This document shows positions 1 to 10,199 of a DNA stretch of 64,000 nt, piece by piece. Position numbers and translations under genes: made by a program. Position 1 is the first letter of the stretch. Each line of letters starts with the position of its first letter. Below the pieces are notes generated by a model that saw only the letters and a program-made list of their open reading frames with translations, had not been told where the DNA came from and did not search any database. The DNA lies in the NCBI GenBank assembly GCA_016458225.1, contig JAEMGR010000001.1, positions 744,001 to 808,000 of the forward strand, written 5' to 3'. This DNA is from Myxococcaceae bacterium JPH2 (GTDB lineage: Bacteria > Myxococcota > Myxococcia > Myxococcales > Myxococcaceae).

Positions 1-2
1 CG

Positions 3-344
3 CTCGTGACGAGCACCAGCGGCTTCACCATGTGGAACGCGTTCCACGGGGACTCGTCGTGCGGCAACCACGTGAAGCGCTACGTGCGCCGCTATGCGGC
101 CCACTCGAAGACGTCCGGCGTGGGGGAGAACTGGATCGACGAGGCGTACGACTGGGACGCGGGGCGCAACAACGACGACTGCCCCGTCTCCATCGTGTTC
201 GGCGACACGAAGGCGAAGCGCGTGTCGATGTTCGAGTCCGGGGGATGGAAGGACCGCCAGAACACCGGCGCCAAGGTCGCCTCCAGCATCTTCTTCGTGG
301 GCGCGTGCGATCCGTCCAGCGGCCAGAAGCTCCCCGAGGACTGA
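3..344 (+). CDS. C-terminal part of a DUF6345-like protein (5' truncated by window edge)
   Basis: An open frame enters from the left edge and stops at 344; the visible 113 or so residues are the C-terminal end of a longer protein. Aromatic and Gly-rich segments, paired Cys residues (SSCGNH near the start, GACDPSSG near the end) and a VFGDTKAKRV stretch resemble the end of myxobacterial/actinobacterial DUF6345 proteins, as far as I can recall that family. The GTG at position 6 is probably internal. A lipoprotein gene follows 36 bp downstream on the same strand, so the two may form an operon. Function is unknown and the family call is tentative. Confidence 0.55.
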   Translation, partial: LVTSTSGFTMWNAFHGDSSCGNHVKRYVRRYAAHSKTSGVGENWIDEAYDWDAGRNNDDCPVSIVFGDTKAKRVSMFESGGWKDRQNTGAKVASSIFFVGACDPSSGQKLPED

Positions 345-380
345 GTCCTCCCTTCCCTCGCCTTTCAGGAACGACCGACC

Positions 381-1268
381 ATGAAGACCTCCATCCTTCG
401 CCTCATGACCGCCCTTCCGCTCGCCGCCGTGCTGGGCTGCGACAGCGGGACCCTCACCGACCCGGCCCTCCTCGCGAGTCAGTCCGCTCGCGCCACCCTC
501 GGCTTCACCTTCGACTCCACGCTCATCGCCACGCCGCCCTCCGGCAGCCTCCCCACCGACCTGCTCCCGCGCACCGCGTTCGACGACGCCACGCTCCAGG
601 GCGGACTGGTGGGCTCGACCGAGCCCTTCACGCTCACCGAGCAGCTCGGGACGCGCCGCACCCAGGACTCCCGCACGTGGACGCTGGAGAGCGATGCGTC
701 CGAGGGCGTGGTGCTGGTGCAGAACCGGCTCGGCGCCGGGCCCGCGACGACGCAGGACCCCGCGGTGTTGCAGCGCATCGCGATCGCCCGCTTGCAGCGC
801 TGGGGCATCCCCGCGTCGGAGATGGGCCCCATCCGACAGGTGAAGTCCTACGTCCAGAGCGAGGACGACACCAACGTGGCCACGTCCGAGCTGCACCGGC
901 ACAAGACCTTCGTGCTGCGCGCCATCAACGGCATCCGCGTGGAAGGCCATCGCGCGGTGGTGACCCACGGCGTGGATGGGAGCTTCCAGCGCGCGCTCAT
1001 CAGCTGGCCGCCGCTGGCCCGCCAGGGCCACCTGCTGCACACGCGGCTGACCGTGGCGGAGATTGAGCAGCGCGCCCGCGAGGCCCTCCAGGCCGAGGGA
1101 GAGACGACGGGCCCCGTGCGCCTCACGTGGAAGTACGTGCCCTCCCAGCTCAGCACGGGCGAGTGGGCGCTGACGCTCCAGGTGTCCGCCTCGATGGCCC
1201 CCGTCACCAGCGCGACGAGCACCGAGGAGCCCCGCGTCGTCGACGTGGACGTGAGCGCGGTGCCGTAA
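381..1268 (+). CDS. Putative lipoprotein of unknown function
   Basis: The 295-residue product begins with a lipoprotein signal: Lys3, a hydrophobic stretch and the lipobox AVLGC with the acceptor Cys at residue 20. It should be lipid-anchored after export. I recognise no domain in the mature part, which is hydrophilic with mixed alpha/beta character and lacks Cys, repeats and membrane segments. An AGGA ribosome site lies about 9 bp before the ATG. It follows the DUF6345-like gene by 36 bp, so a paired secreted function is plausible but unproven. A strong hairpin ends the unit. Confidence 0.75.
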   Translation: MKTSILRLMTALPLAAVLGCDSGTLTDPALLASQSARATLGFTFDSTLIATPPSGSLPTDLLPRTAFDDATLQGGLVGSTEPFTLTEQLGTRRTQDSRTWTLESDASEGVVLVQNRLGAGPATTQDPAVLQRIAIARLQRWGIPASEMGPIRQVKSYVQSEDDTNVATSELHRHKTFVLRAINGIRVEGHRAVVTHGVDGSFQRALISWPPLARQGHLLHTRLTVAEIEQRAREALQAEGETTGPVRLTWKYVPSQLSTGEWALTLQVSASMAPVTSATSTEEPRVVDVDVSAVP

Positions 1269-1281
1269 CGCGAAGTCACGG

Positions 1282-1311
1282 CGCGGGGCCTCACATCATC
1301 GAGGCCCCGCG
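1282..1311. terminator. Bidirectional hairpin terminator
   Basis: An 11-bp perfect stem (core GCGGGGCCTC / GAGGCCCCGC) closes an 8-base loop. It sits in the 55-bp gap between the convergent lipoprotein gene and cellulase gene, so it probably serves both. Confidence 0.8.
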
Positions 1312-1323
1312 TTGCGTTGGGAG

Positions 1324-2790
1324 TTACGTGCCGTTGATGAGGCGCACGGCCAGGTCCGGACTGAACGTCCCCGCCGGGACACCGGGCGCGATGCCACACT
1401 GGCCATCCGAGTCGCCCGGCACCTTGACCCACAGCAGCATCTCCGCGCCGCTCGCCTGCGTCTGGGACACCGCGCCCAGCTTGCGCCCCGCCGGATTGCA
1501 CCAGTTTCCATCCGAGCCATTGCCGTTGCGGCTGGTGTCCACCACGAAGGGCAGCGTGTAGCCGTAGCGCGTGTTGAGCGACGCGTTGACCGCCGCCCCG
1601 TACGTCGTCGACTGGGCGGTGGTGTAGAAGTTGGAGACGTTCACCGCGAAGCCTCGGATGTTGTGCGCGCCCGCCGACTCCAGCCGCTGCGCCATGGTGT
1701 CCGCGGCGATCCACTGCGCGTTGCCTCCATCCAGGTAGGCCCACGTGTTGGGCGCGTGGTCGCGGAACTGCTCGGTGGCGTAGCGCAGCAGGTTGAGCCG
1801 CACCGTCCGCTCCGCGTCGCTGGGGAGGCAGTCCAGCTGGGCCACCGCGTCCGGCTCGATGATGACCACGGCGGGGCGATTGCCGATGGCAGACGCGAAG
1901 GCGGCGATCCACGTCTGATAGGCCGCCGCGCTCCCCGCGCCTCCCGAAGACTGGCCACCACAGTCGCGGCCCGGGACATTGTACGCCACGAGGATGGGCA
2001 GCTTGTCCGCCGTGTCCGCCGCGCCGACGTAGCTCGACACCGCCGACGCGATGTCACCGCTCCAGTTGCCGAACCACTTCGCGCCCGCCTTGCTCGCGAT
2101 GGAGGACTGGATGCTGGCCGCGCGCGAGTCCCCGCCGTTCTGGCTCACCCAGGACGCCGAGTTGGAGTTGGGGTCCGTGTAGAAGCCGCTCGTCATGCCC
2201 AGCGGCCCCGTTCCGCCCGTGCCCGGCGACCCCGTGGTGAGGGTGATGTCATCCAAGCGCAGCGTGAACGCGCCGCGCCCGCCGAGTTGGAAGGTGACCT
2301 GTCCCCCCGTCGTGGTGAGCGACGAGGTGAACGTGTACGTGAAGCGCCGCGAGGTGCCATCCACCGCCACCTGTTGATCCAACGGCGCGGTGTACGGCGA
2401 CACGCCGAGCTGCACCGTCGCGCGCACCGACACGCTCGCCGTGGCCGTCGCGGTGAAGGCCAGCGTGTACGACTGGCCACTCACCAGCGCGATGTTGTCC
2501 TGCCCGATGGGCGCGTCCCACGCGTTCGCGGTGCCGCCCGTGACATTGACGCGCAGCTGCCCGTTCTCCACCGCCGAGGCGGTGTTGGCGCCGCTCCACC
2601 ACGGAGATACCGAGCCGTTGGTGAAGGTGCCATTGACCACCAGCTCCGTGACGACGGGCTGGGGCGCGACGCCCAGGGGCGCGTCCGAGGACGGCTCGAC
2701 CGAGGGACCACAACCGAGGACGAGCGCCGAGGCGAACGTCAGCGAGACACGACGAAGGAAGGACCACGAGGGGGAGAGACGGGTCGACAT
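1324..2790 (-). CDS. GH6 cellulase (endoglucanase/cellobiohydrolase) lipoprotein with N-terminal CBM-like domain
   Basis: The 488-residue protein hydrolyses beta-1,4-glucan by family knowledge of glycoside hydrolase family 6. The start at 2790 is preceded by AGGAG and gives a lipoprotein signal with lipobox LVLGC (Cys27). Residues 50-190 look like a beta-sandwich carbohydrate-binding module of CBM4/9 type, ending in the sugar-ligand-like RLDDITL. A Gly/Thr linker leads to the catalytic domain (about 200-488). This carries YNVPGRDCGG (Asp276), VIIEPDA (Asp314, the expected acid) and LWVKVPGDSDG near the C-terminus, all GH6 hallmarks. Surface anchoring suggests use on external polymer or prey/plant debris. 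An in-frame start at 2907 also exists but would put the signal peptide internally. Confidence 0.9.
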   Translation of the reverse strand: MSTRLSPSWSFLRRVSLTFASALVLGCGPSVEPSSDAPLGVAPQPVVTELVVNGTFTNGSVSPWWSGANTASAVENGQLRVNVTGGTANAWDAPIGQDNIALVSGQSYTLAFTATATASVSVRATVQLGVSPYTAPLDQQVAVDGTSRRFTYTFTSSLTTTGGQVTFQLGGRGAFTLRLDDITLTTGSPGTGGTGPLGMTSGFYTDPNSNSASWVSQNGGDSRAASIQSSIASKAGAKWFGNWSGDIASAVSSYVGAADTADKLPILVAYNVPGRDCGGQSSGGAGSAAAYQTWIAAFASAIGNRPAVVIIEPDAVAQLDCLPSDAERTVRLNLLRYATEQFRDHAPNTWAYLDGGNAQWIAADTMAQRLESAGAHNIRGFAVNVSNFYTTAQSTTYGAAVNASLNTRYGYTLPFVVDTSRNGNGSDGNWCNPAGRKLGAVSQTQASGAEMLLWVKVPGDSDGQCGIAPGVPAGTFSPDLAVRLINGT

Positions 2791-2954
2791 GGAGGCGGGA
2801 CTCCTGGGGAGACAGGGGGGAACACGGCGGCGCACGAGCGGCCACGGCGCGGGAAAGCCGCGCCGCGCGAGACACGGGGGCGCCACCTCTTGCGCCCGTG
2901 CCCGCATAAACGAACGTCGCGGCCCCCTGCTGGCGGACCACGACGAAACACCAC

Positions 2955-2983
2955 GGGCTCAGCGGCTCACTGCCGCCGAGCCC
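2955..2983 (-). terminator. Hairpin terminator of the small exported-protein gene
   Basis: A 12-bp stem with one mismatch (GGGCTCAGCGGC / GCCGCCGAGCCC) and 5-base loop lies just past the minus-strand stop at 2999. Confidence 0.55.
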
Positions 2984-2998
2984 GCTTCCACGCGAGAC

Positions 2999-3307
2999 TC
3001 AGCGAACCTCGGGACAATCCCAGTAGCGCGAGGGCGTCGAGGGAATCGTCGACTGGCGACAGGTGCAGACGTAGTCGGTGTAGATGCCGTCCTGGCAGCC
3101 CGTCGTCGCGCCCACGCTCGAACACGCCGTGAGGTCCAGGTCCCAACACATGGGGAGCAGCGGCGGAATGCGTGAGACTTGGGCCTCCGCCGACTCGGGG
3201 GACTCGGTGCGGACCTGCGCACCGTCGTCCTGCGTGGGCTCCGGCGCGGAGGCGACCGCGAACATCGGAAGCACCAGCGACACTGCCAGCACGGGCCACT
3301 TCATCAT
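2999..3307 (-). CDS. Small Cys-rich exported protein, unknown function
   Basis: The product has 102 residues. The ATG at 3307 has AGGAG 8 bp upstream; a second ATG follows directly. A signal peptide (residues 1-21, cleavage after AVASA) precedes an acidic linker and a domain with six Cys, including TACSS, CTCRQ and a final DCPEVR. Six cysteines suggest a disulfide-stabilised periplasmic or secreted mini-protein. I recognise no family. It lies upstream of the cellulase gene on the same strand, but a hairpin separates the two, so separate transcription is likely. Confidence 0.6.
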   Translation of the reverse strand: MMKWPVLAVSLVLPMFAVASAPEPTQDDGAQVRTESPESAEAQVSRIPPLLPMCWDLDLTACSSVGATTGCQDGIYTDYVCTCRQSTIPSTPSRYWDCPEVR

Positions 3308-3450
3308 CGGCTTGCTCCTACGGTGAGGGACGGGAACGCCACGACCGCCAAGCAAGCATGCTTTACGCGTATTGCGGACTGGACTCAATATACGGGCCCA
3401 GTCCGCTGAACGCTGATTCCAGATGTATCAACTCATTCCGAGCAAGCCGG

Positions 3451-3474
3451 ACCGGGGCGCGCGAACGCCCCGGT
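3451..3474 (-). terminator. Terminator of the mutase/icmF block
   Basis: A perfect 9-bp stem (ACCGGGGCG / CGCCCCGGT) with a 6-base loop lies 11 bp beyond the icmF stop codon. Confidence 0.75.
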
Positions 3475-3485
3475 GGCTCGCCGGC

Positions 3486-6400
3486 TCACATGTTGCGGCG
3501 GTACTGCCCGCCCACGTCGTAGAGCGCGCGGGAGAGCTGGCCGAGCGTGCACACCTTGCAGGCATCCATCAGCGCGGCGAACACGTTGCCGTGGTCCAGC
3601 GCGGCGCGGCGCACGGCCTCCAGCGCGGCCGGGGCCACCTCCGCGTTGCGCTTCCAGAAGGCGTCACGCGCCGTAATCGCGTAGTCCTTCTCCTCCTTCG
3701 TGGCGCGGATGACCTCGGGCGGGGTGACGGTGGGCGAGCCCTTGGGGTCCAGGAAGGTGTTCACGCCGACGATGGGCAGCGACCCGTCGTGCTTGAGCGT
3801 CTCGTAGTAGAGCGACTCCTCCTGGATCTTCGAGCGCTGGTACATGCGCTCCATGGCACCCAGCACGCCGCCGCGCTCGGAGATGGCGCGGAACTCCGTC
3901 ATCACCGCCTGCTCCACCAGGTCCGTCAGCTCCTCGATGATGAACGAGCCCTGGTTGGGGTTCTCGTTCTTGGACAAACCGAACTCCTTGTTGATGACCA
4001 ACTGGATGGCCAACGCGCGCCGCACACTCTCCTCGGTGGGCGTGGTGATGGCCTCGTCGTAGGCGTTGGTGTGCAAGGAATTGCAGTTGTCGTTGAGGGC
4101 CAGCAGGGCCTGCAACGTGGTGCGGATGTCATTGAAGGCGATCTCCTGCGCGTGCAGGCTCCGCCCGGAAGTCTGGATGTGATACTTCAGCTTCTGCGAC
4201 CGGTCGTTGCCGCCGTACTTGTCCCGGATGGCCTTGGCCCAGATGCGCCGCGCCACGCGCCCGAGCACCGCGTACTCAGGGTCCATCCCGTTGGAGAAGA
4301 AGAACGACAGGTTGGGCGCGAAGTCGTCGATGTCCATCCCGCGCGACAGGTAGTACTCGACGAAGGTGAAGCCGTTGGCCAGCGTGAAGGCGAGCTGGGA
4401 GATGGGGTTCGCCCCGGCCTCCGCGATGTGGTACCCGGAGATGGACACCGAGTAGAAGTTCCGCACCTTCTGGTCGATGAAGTACTGCTGGATGTCGCCC
4501 ATCAGCCGCAGGGCGAACTCCGTCGAGAAGATGCAGGTGTTCTGCGCCTGGTCCTCCTTGAGGATGTCCGCCTGCACCGTGCCACGCACGTTCTGCAGCG
4601 TGGACGCGCGGATGCGCTCGTAGACATCGCGCGGGAGCACCTCGTCACCGGACACGCCCAACAGGAGCAGCCCGAGCCCGTCATTGCCCGCGGGCAGGTC
4701 GCCCTGGTAGCGGGGCCGAGGCAGGCCGCGCTTCTGATAGAGCGCGTCGATGGTCTTCTCGACCTCGTCCACCTTCCCGTTGGCGCGGATCCACTTCTCG
4801 CACTGCTGATCCACCGCGGCGTTGAGGAAGAAGCCCAGCAGCATCGGCGCGGGCCCGTTGATGGTCATGGACACCGAGGTGGACGGGTCCGCCAGGTCGA
4901 AGCCCGAGTAGAGCTTCTTCGCGTCGTCCACGTTCGCGATGGACACGCCCGAGTTGCCCACCTTGCCGTAGATGTCCGGGCGGTGGTCCGGGTCCTCGCC
5001 GTACAACGTCACCGAGTCGAAGGCCGTGGACAGGCGCTTGGCGGGCAGGCCTCGGGACACGTAGTGGAAGCGCTTGTTGGTGCGCTCCGGGCCGCCCTCG
5101 CCGGCGAACATGCGGGCCGGATCCTCGCCCTCGCGCTTGAGCGGGAAGACGCCCGCGGTGAACGGGAAGGCGCCCGGCGCGTTCTCCCGCAGCAGCCACG
5201 TGAGGATGTCACCCCAGTCCTCGTAGCGCGGGAGCGCGATCTTCGGGATGCGCAGGTGCGAGAGCGACTCGGTGATGAGGTCCAGCTCGATGACCTTGTC
5301 GCGCACCTGGAACTGGTACTTGGACGCCGCGTAGCGCCGCTTGGTGGCGGGCCACTCGACGAGCAGGCGCCGGCAGTCCGCGGCGAGGCGGGACTCCAGG
5401 TCCTGGTACAGCGCCACCAGCTCGCCCAGGTACGCGGGCTCGCCCTCCACGCGCTCCGTGACGTGCACCACGCCCGAGGCGTCGCGGGGCTCGACGATCT
5501 CCAGGCGCTTCTTGCCCACGTTGGTGCGCAGCGCCTCGATGGTGCCGTGGAGCTGGTACATGCGGCGCGCGATGGCGGCCTGGTCGCGGACGAACTGCTC
5601 GTACTTCTCGCTGTTCTCGACGATCTCCGCCAGATAGCGGGTGCGCTCGGGCGGGATGATCCACTTCTTCTCGCTCATCCCCGGCGTGGTCTCGGCGTGG
5701 GACTGGAGCGGCGCGCCGGTCTTCTTCACCACCGCGTCGATGACGGCGCGATAGAGCCGGTTCATCCCCGGGTCGTTGAACTGCGAGGCGATGGTGCCGT
5801 ACACGGGCACCGCGTCATCCGCGAGCGTGAAGGCGTTGTGGTTGCGCTTCCACTGCTTGCGCACGTCGCGCAGCGCGTCCAGCGAGCCGCGCTTGTCGAA
5901 CTTGTTGATGGCGATGACGTCCGCGAAGTCGAGCATGTCGATCTTCTCGAGCTGCGTCGCGGCGCCGTACTCGGCGGTCATCACGTAGAGCGACGCGTCC
6001 GAGTGCTCGGTGATTTCCGTGTCCGACTGACCGATGCCGGAGGTCTCGACCACGATGAGGTCGAAGCCGGCGGCCTTGCAGATGTCGATGGACTCGCCCA
6101 CGTGCTTGGACAAGGCGAGGTTGCTCTGCCGCGTGGCCATCGAGCGCATGTACACGCGCGGGTTGTCGATGGCGTTCATGCGGATGCGGTCACCCAGGAG
6201 CGCGCCGCCGGACTTGCGCTTCGAGGGGTCCACCGACAGCACCGCGAGCGTCTTGTCCGGGAAGTCCGTGAGGAACCGGCGGACCAGCTCGTCCACCAGG
6301 CTCGACTTGCCGGCGCCACCCGTGCCGGTGATGCCGAGCACGGGCACGCGCGGGGCCGAGGCCAAGCTCTGGGCGAGCGCGGTGCGCAGCGACTCTCCGG

Positions 6401-6953
6401 CCGACGCGAAGTTCTCCGCCACGGTGATGAGCGACGCGAGGCGCGCGGGCTCGCGCTTCTTCGGCGCGGCGAGCGCGGGCGCGAAGTCGGGCGTGCGCTT
6501 CTCGAAGTCACACTGGGACACCAGGTCGTCAATCATCCCCTGGAGGCCCATGGCCCGGCCGTCGTCCGGCGAGTAGATGCGGGTGACGCCGTAGCGGTGC
6601 AGCTCGTCAATCTCCGTCGGGAGGATGGTGCCGCCGCCACCGCCGAAGACCTTGATGTTCGCCCCGCGCTCGCGCAGCAGGTCGATCATGTACTTGAAGA
6701 ACTCGACGTGGCCGCCCTGGTAGGACGTGAGCGCGATGCCCTGGGCGTCCTCCTGGATGGCGCAGTCGACAATCTCCGCCACCGAGCGGTTGTGCCCCAG
6801 GTGGATGATCTCCGCGCCAGACGCCTGCATGAGGCGGCGCATCACGTTGATGGCGGCGTCGTGTCCATCGAACAACGATGCCGCGGTCACGATGCGGACG
6901 TGGAAGCGGGGCTTGTAGGGCGAGGGAGCAGTGGTTGGCAGGGCGTTTCGCAC
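3486..6953 (-). CDS. icmF: Fused acyl-CoA mutase with GTPase chaperone (IcmF)
   Basis: This 1155-residue protein has the IcmF order: an N-terminal cobalamin-binding domain (DGHDAA, with His31 as the expected Co ligand, and SYQGGH), then a MeaB-like G domain with Walker A GTGGAGKS near residue 210 and NKFD, then a long TIM-barrel mutase domain. IcmF enzymes interconvert isobutyryl- and butyryl-CoA, or related branched acyl-CoAs, with B12 and use the built-in GTPase for cofactor loading. The exact substrate cannot be read here. No ATG is available near the domain start; the GTG at 6953 is the best choice but lacks a clear ribosome site. It lies 76 bp downstream of meaB in a methylmalonyl-CoA mutase block, a natural context for odd- and branched-chain acyl-CoA use. 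Confidence 0.93.
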   Translation of the reverse strand: MRNALPTTAPSPYKPRFHVRIVTAASLFDGHDAAINVMRRLMQASGAEIIHLGHNRSVAEIVDCAIQEDAQGIALTSYQGGHVEFFKYMIDLLRERGANIKVFGGGGGTILPTEIDELHRYGVTRIYSPDDGRAMGLQGMIDDLVSQCDFEKRTPDFAPALAAPKKREPARLASLITVAENFASAGESLRTALAQSLASAPRVPVLGITGTGGAGKSSLVDELVRRFLTDFPDKTLAVLSVDPSKRKSGGALLGDRIRMNAIDNPRVYMRSMATRQSNLALSKHVGESIDICKAAGFDLIVVETSGIGQSDTEITEHSDASLYVMTAEYGAATQLEKIDMLDFADVIAINKFDKRGSLDALRDVRKQWKRNHNAFTLADDAVPVYGTIASQFNDPGMNRLYRAVIDAVVKKTGAPLQSHAETTPGMSEKKWIIPPERTRYLAEIVENSEKYEQFVRDQAAIARRMYQLHGTIEALRTNVGKKRLEIVEPRDASGVVHVTERVEGEPAYLGELVALYQDLESRLAADCRRLLVEWPATKRRYAASKYQFQVRDKVIELDLITESLSHLRIPKIALPRYEDWGDILTWLLRENAPGAFPFTAGVFPLKREGEDPARMFAGEGGPERTNKRFHYVSRGLPAKRLSTAFDSVTLYGEDPDHRPDIYGKVGNSGVSIANVDDAKKLYSGFDLADPSTSVSMTINGPAPMLLGFFLNAAVDQQCEKWIRANGKVDEVEKTIDALYQKRGLPRPRYQGDLPAGNDGLGLLLLGVSGDEVLPRDVYERIRASTLQNVRGTVQADILKEDQAQNTCIFSTEFALRLMGDIQQYFIDQKVRNFYSVSISGYHIAEAGANPISQLAFTLANGFTFVEYYLSRGMDIDDFAPNLSFFFSNGMDPEYAVLGRVARRIWAKAIRDKYGGNDRSQKLKYHIQTSGRSLHAQEIAFNDIRTTLQALLALNDNCNSLHTNAYDEAITTPTEESVRRALAIQLVINKEFGLSKNENPNQGSFIIEELTDLVEQAVMTEFRAISERGGVLGAMERMYQRSKIQEESLYYETLKHDGSLPIVGVNTFLDPKGSPTVTPPEVIRATKEEKDYAITARDAFWKRNAEVAPAALEAVRRAALDHGNVFAALMDACKVCTLGQLSRALYDVGGQYRRNM

Positions 6954-7029
6954 GGCGCGTACACTAGGAGTGGCGCGAATGCCGAGGCAAGGGATTGGGA
7001 CGCGCGTGCGGGATGCGCAACGCGGGCCG

Positions 7030-8016
7030 TCATCCCGCTCGCGTGCTCGGCAAGAAAGCGTCCAGTACACGCAGTGCGGCCGACGTGGGCGTCGCACGAC
7101 CCTCGCGCACGTCCGCCTCCAGCACGGGCACCAGCGAGGACACCTGGGGATGGGCGCGCAGGGCCGCCCGCAGGCCGTCCTGCACCATGGCCCACATCCA
7201 GCCCACCTGCTGGGAGCGGCGGCGGCGGCCCAGCTCGCCCGAGGCCTCGCGGCGCCCCACCTGCGTCTCCACCGAGGCCCACAGCTTCGCGATGCCCGTG
7301 CCCTCCATCGCGCTGCACGTGGTGACCTCGGGCTCGGCGCCGGGACGCATCAAGTGCAGGGCCGCGCGGTACTCGGCGCGAGCGCGCTCGGCGCGAGGCT
7401 GGTTGTCGCCATCCGCCTTGTTGATGGCGAGCATGTCCGCCACCTCGAGGATGCCGCGCTTGATGCCCTGGAGCTCGTCCCCCGCGCCCGCGAGCATGAG
7501 CACCAGGTAGAAGTCGACCATGTCGGCGACCACCGTCTCCGACTGGCCCACGCCCACCGTCTCCACCAGCACCACGTCGAAGCCGGCGGCCTCGCACAAC
7601 AGCAGCGTCTCGCGCGTCTTGCGCGCCACGCCGCCCAGCGTGCCGCTGGAGGGGCTGGGACGGATGAAGGCGCTCAGCTCGCGGGACAGCCGCGCCATGC
7701 GCGTCTTGTCTCCCAGGATGCTGCCACCGGACACCGTGCTGGACGGGTCGATGGCGAGCACCGCCACGCGCTTGCCCTCCCCCACCAGGTGCATGCCCAG
7801 CGCGTCGATGAAGGTGCTCTTGCCCACGCCCGGCACGCCGCTGATGCCCACGCGCCGACTGCCGCCCGTGTGGGGCAACAGCCGCGTGAGCACCTCCTGC
7901 GCGAGCGCCGCGTGGCGAGGGTGCTCGCTCTCCACCAGCGTGATGGCGCGCGCGAGCACCGCGCGATCTTGCGCGCGCACGCCCGCCACGTACTCGTCCG
8001 CCGACAGTGGCTTCAC
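7030..8016 (-). CDS. meaB: Methylmalonyl-CoA mutase-associated GTPase MeaB
   Basis: A 328-residue G3E-family GTPase that protects and loads methylmalonyl-CoA mutase with adenosylcobalamin. The P-loop GVPGVGKST lies at residues 60-68, followed by VLAIDPSS, the switch ETVGVGQSE and the guanine-specificity motif NKAD. The length is normal for MeaB/ArgK. Its GTG start overlaps the mutB TGA by four bases (GTGA) and a GGGGGAGG stretch precedes it, so it is translationally coupled to its client enzyme. Confidence 0.96.
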   Translation of the reverse strand: MKPLSADEYVAGVRAQDRAVLARAITLVESEHPRHAALAQEVLTRLLPHTGGSRRVGISGVPGVGKSTFIDALGMHLVGEGKRVAVLAIDPSSTVSGGSILGDKTRMARLSRELSAFIRPSPSSGTLGGVARKTRETLLLCEAAGFDVVLVETVGVGQSETVVADMVDFYLVLMLAGAGDELQGIKRGILEVADMLAINKADGDNQPRAERARAEYRAALHLMRPGAEPEVTTCSAMEGTGIAKLWASVETQVGRREASGELGRRRRSQQVGWMWAMVQDGLRAALRAHPQVSSLVPVLEADVREGRATPTSAALRVLDAFLPSTRAG

Positions 8017-10199
8017 GCCTCCCCCAGCGCCGCCGTCAGCTTGTCGAGCAGCTCGATGGCCGCCTTCGCGATGACGGTGCCGGGCCCGAAGATGGCCGCG
8101 GCGCCCGCGGCGCGCAGGGCGTCATAGTCCTGCTCGGGGATGACGCCGCCCACCACGACCATGATGTCCTCGCGGCCCAGCGCCTTCAGCGCCTGCTTGA
8201 GCTGCGGCACCAGCGTGAGGTGACCCGCGGCGAGCGAGCTGGCGCCCACCACGTGCACGTCATTCTCCACGGCCTGACGCGCGGACTCCTCGGGCGTCTG
8301 GAACAGCGGCCCGATGTCCACGTCGAAGCCCAGGTCCGCGAACGCGGTGGCGATGACCTTCTGCCCGCGGTCGTGTCCGTCCTGTCCCATCTTCGCGATG
8401 AGGATGCGGGGACGACGGCCGAAGGTCGCGAGGAACGCGTCCGCCCGCGCTCGCGCATCGGCGATGCCCTGCGCCCCACCCGCCTCGCTGGAGTACACCC
8501 CGGACACGCTGCGCACGGTCGCCTCGTAGCGCCCGAAGACCTTCTCGAGCGCGTCGCTGATTTCGCCCACGGTGGCCTTCGCGCGCGCCGCGTCGATGGC
8601 CAGCGCGAGCAGGTTGCCCTCGTTGCGTCGGCCCGCCTCGGTGAGCGCATCCAGCCGGCGGCGCACCTCGTCCGCGTTGCGCTCGTGGCGCAGCTCGCGC
8701 AGCCGGGCAATCTGCGCCTCGCGCACCGCCGAGTTGTCCACCTTGAGGATCTCAATCGAGTCCGGGCGCTCGGGCGGATACTTGTTCACGCCGATGATGG
8801 CCTGACGGCCGGAGTCGATGCGGGCCTGCGTGCGCGCCGCGGCCTCCTCGATGCGCAGCTTGGGCAGCCCCGCCTCGATGGCCTTGGTCATGCCACCCAG
8901 CGCCTCGACCTCCTGGATGTGTCCCCACGCCTTGTGCGCCAGCTCGTGGGTGAGCCGCTCCACGTAGTAGCTGCCGCCCCACGGGTCGATGACGCGCGTC
9001 GTGCCGCTCTCCAGTTGGAGATAGAGCTGCGTGTTGCGCGCGATGCGGGCGCTGAAGTCCGTGGGCAGCGCGATCGCCTCGTCCAGCGAGTTGGTGTGCA
9101 GGCTCTGCGTGTGGCCCTGCGTCGCGGCCATGGCCTCCACGCACGTGCGCACCACGTTGTTGTAGACGTCCTGCGCGGTGAGGCTCCACCCGGACGTCTG
9201 GCAATGCGTGCGCAGCGCGAGGCTCTTGTCGCTCTTGGGCGAGAAGTCCTTCAGGAGCCGGGCCCAGAGCATGCGCGCCGCGCGCATCTTGGCCACCTCC
9301 ATGAAGAAGTTCATCCCGATGGCCCAGAAGAAAGACAGGCGCGGCGCGAACGCGTCCACGCCCAGGCCCGCGGCGAGCCCGGCGCGCACGTACTCCACGC
9401 CGTCCGCGAGCGTGTAGCCCAGCTCCAGGTCCTGCGTCGCCCCGGCCTCCTGCATGTGGTAGCCGCTGATGCTGATGCTGTTGAAGCGAGGCATCTTCTC
9501 CGCCGTGAAGCGGAAGATGTCGCCGATGATTCGCATCGAGGGGGCGGGCGGGTAGATGTACGTGTTGCGGACCATGAACTCCTTGAGGATGTCGTTCTGG
9601 ATGGTCCCGCTGAGCTGCTCCGGCTTGACGCCCTGCTCCTCCGCCGCCACGACGTAGAGCGCGAGCACCGGGAGCACCGCGCCGTTCATCGTCATCGACA
9701 CGCTCATCTGATCGAGCGGGATGCGATCGAACAGGATGCGCATGTCCTTGATGGAGTCGATGGCCACGCCGGCCATTCCCACGTCGCCCGCCACGCGCGG
9801 GTGGTCGCTGTCGTAGCCACGGTGCGTGGCCAGGTCGAACGCGATGGACAGGCCCTTCTGCCCCGCCGCGAGGTTGCGACGGTAGAAGGCGTTGGAGGCC
9901 TCGGCCGTGGAGAAGCCGGCGTACTGCCGCACCGTCCACGGCTGCTGCACGTACATGGTCGCGTAGGGGCCGCGCACGAAGGGCGGCAGGCCGGGCAGCG
10001 AGCCCAGGTGCTCCACGCCCTCCAGGTCCTCGCGCGTGTACGCGGGCTTGACGGGGATGCCCTCGGGCGTCACCCAGCGCTCGGCGGCGCGCGTGGCGTC
10101 CGCGGCCTGGTGGCGCTGCGCCTCGAGCGTGGACGGAGTGGCCCGCGTCTCGGGGGCGTCGAAGTCGACGCGGGAGAAGTCAGGAACGGAAGCGCGCAT
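8013..10199 (-). CDS. mutB: Methylmalonyl-CoA mutase large (catalytic) subunit
   Basis: This 728-residue enzyme converts (R)-methylmalonyl-CoA to succinyl-CoA with adenosylcobalamin, feeding propionyl-CoA carbon into the TCA cycle. The TIM-barrel part has conserved [12 protein letters not shown] and [12 protein letters not shown] segments. The C-terminal B12 domain has DGHDRG with base-off ligand His609, then GASSLAAGH and VVVGGVIP. Its ATG overlaps the mutA stop as TGATG, and its own stop overlaps the meaB start, so mutA-mutB-meaB are coupled. Length is standard. Confidence 0.97.
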   Translation of the reverse strand: MRASVPDFSRVDFDAPETRATPSTLEAQRHQAADATRAAERWVTPEGIPVKPAYTREDLEGVEHLGSLPGLPPFVRGPYATMYVQQPWTVRQYAGFSTAEASNAFYRRNLAAGQKGLSIAFDLATHRGYDSDHPRVAGDVGMAGVAIDSIKDMRILFDRIPLDQMSVSMTMNGAVLPVLALYVVAAEEQGVKPEQLSGTIQNDILKEFMVRNTYIYPPAPSMRIIGDIFRFTAEKMPRFNSISISGYHMQEAGATQDLELGYTLADGVEYVRAGLAAGLGVDAFAPRLSFFWAIGMNFFMEVAKMRAARMLWARLLKDFSPKSDKSLALRTHCQTSGWSLTAQDVYNNVVRTCVEAMAATQGHTQSLHTNSLDEAIALPTDFSARIARNTQLYLQLESGTTRVIDPWGGSYYVERLTHELAHKAWGHIQEVEALGGMTKAIEAGLPKLRIEEAAARTQARIDSGRQAIIGVNKYPPERPDSIEILKVDNSAVREAQIARLRELRHERNADEVRRRLDALTEAGRRNEGNLLALAIDAARAKATVGEISDALEKVFGRYEATVRSVSGVYSSEAGGAQGIADARARADAFLATFGRRPRILIAKMGQDGHDRGQKVIATAFADLGFDVDIGPLFQTPEESARQAVENDVHVVGASSLAAGHLTLVPQLKQALKALGREDIMVVVGGVIPEQDYDALRAAGAAAIFGPGTVIAKAAIELLDKLTAALGEA

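Noticed and set aside
3423..7325. 1300-codon plus-strand frame opposite icmF
   Set aside because: The minus strand encodes full IcmF motifs in order; the plus-strand translation is low-complexity Arg/Val/Leu without domains.
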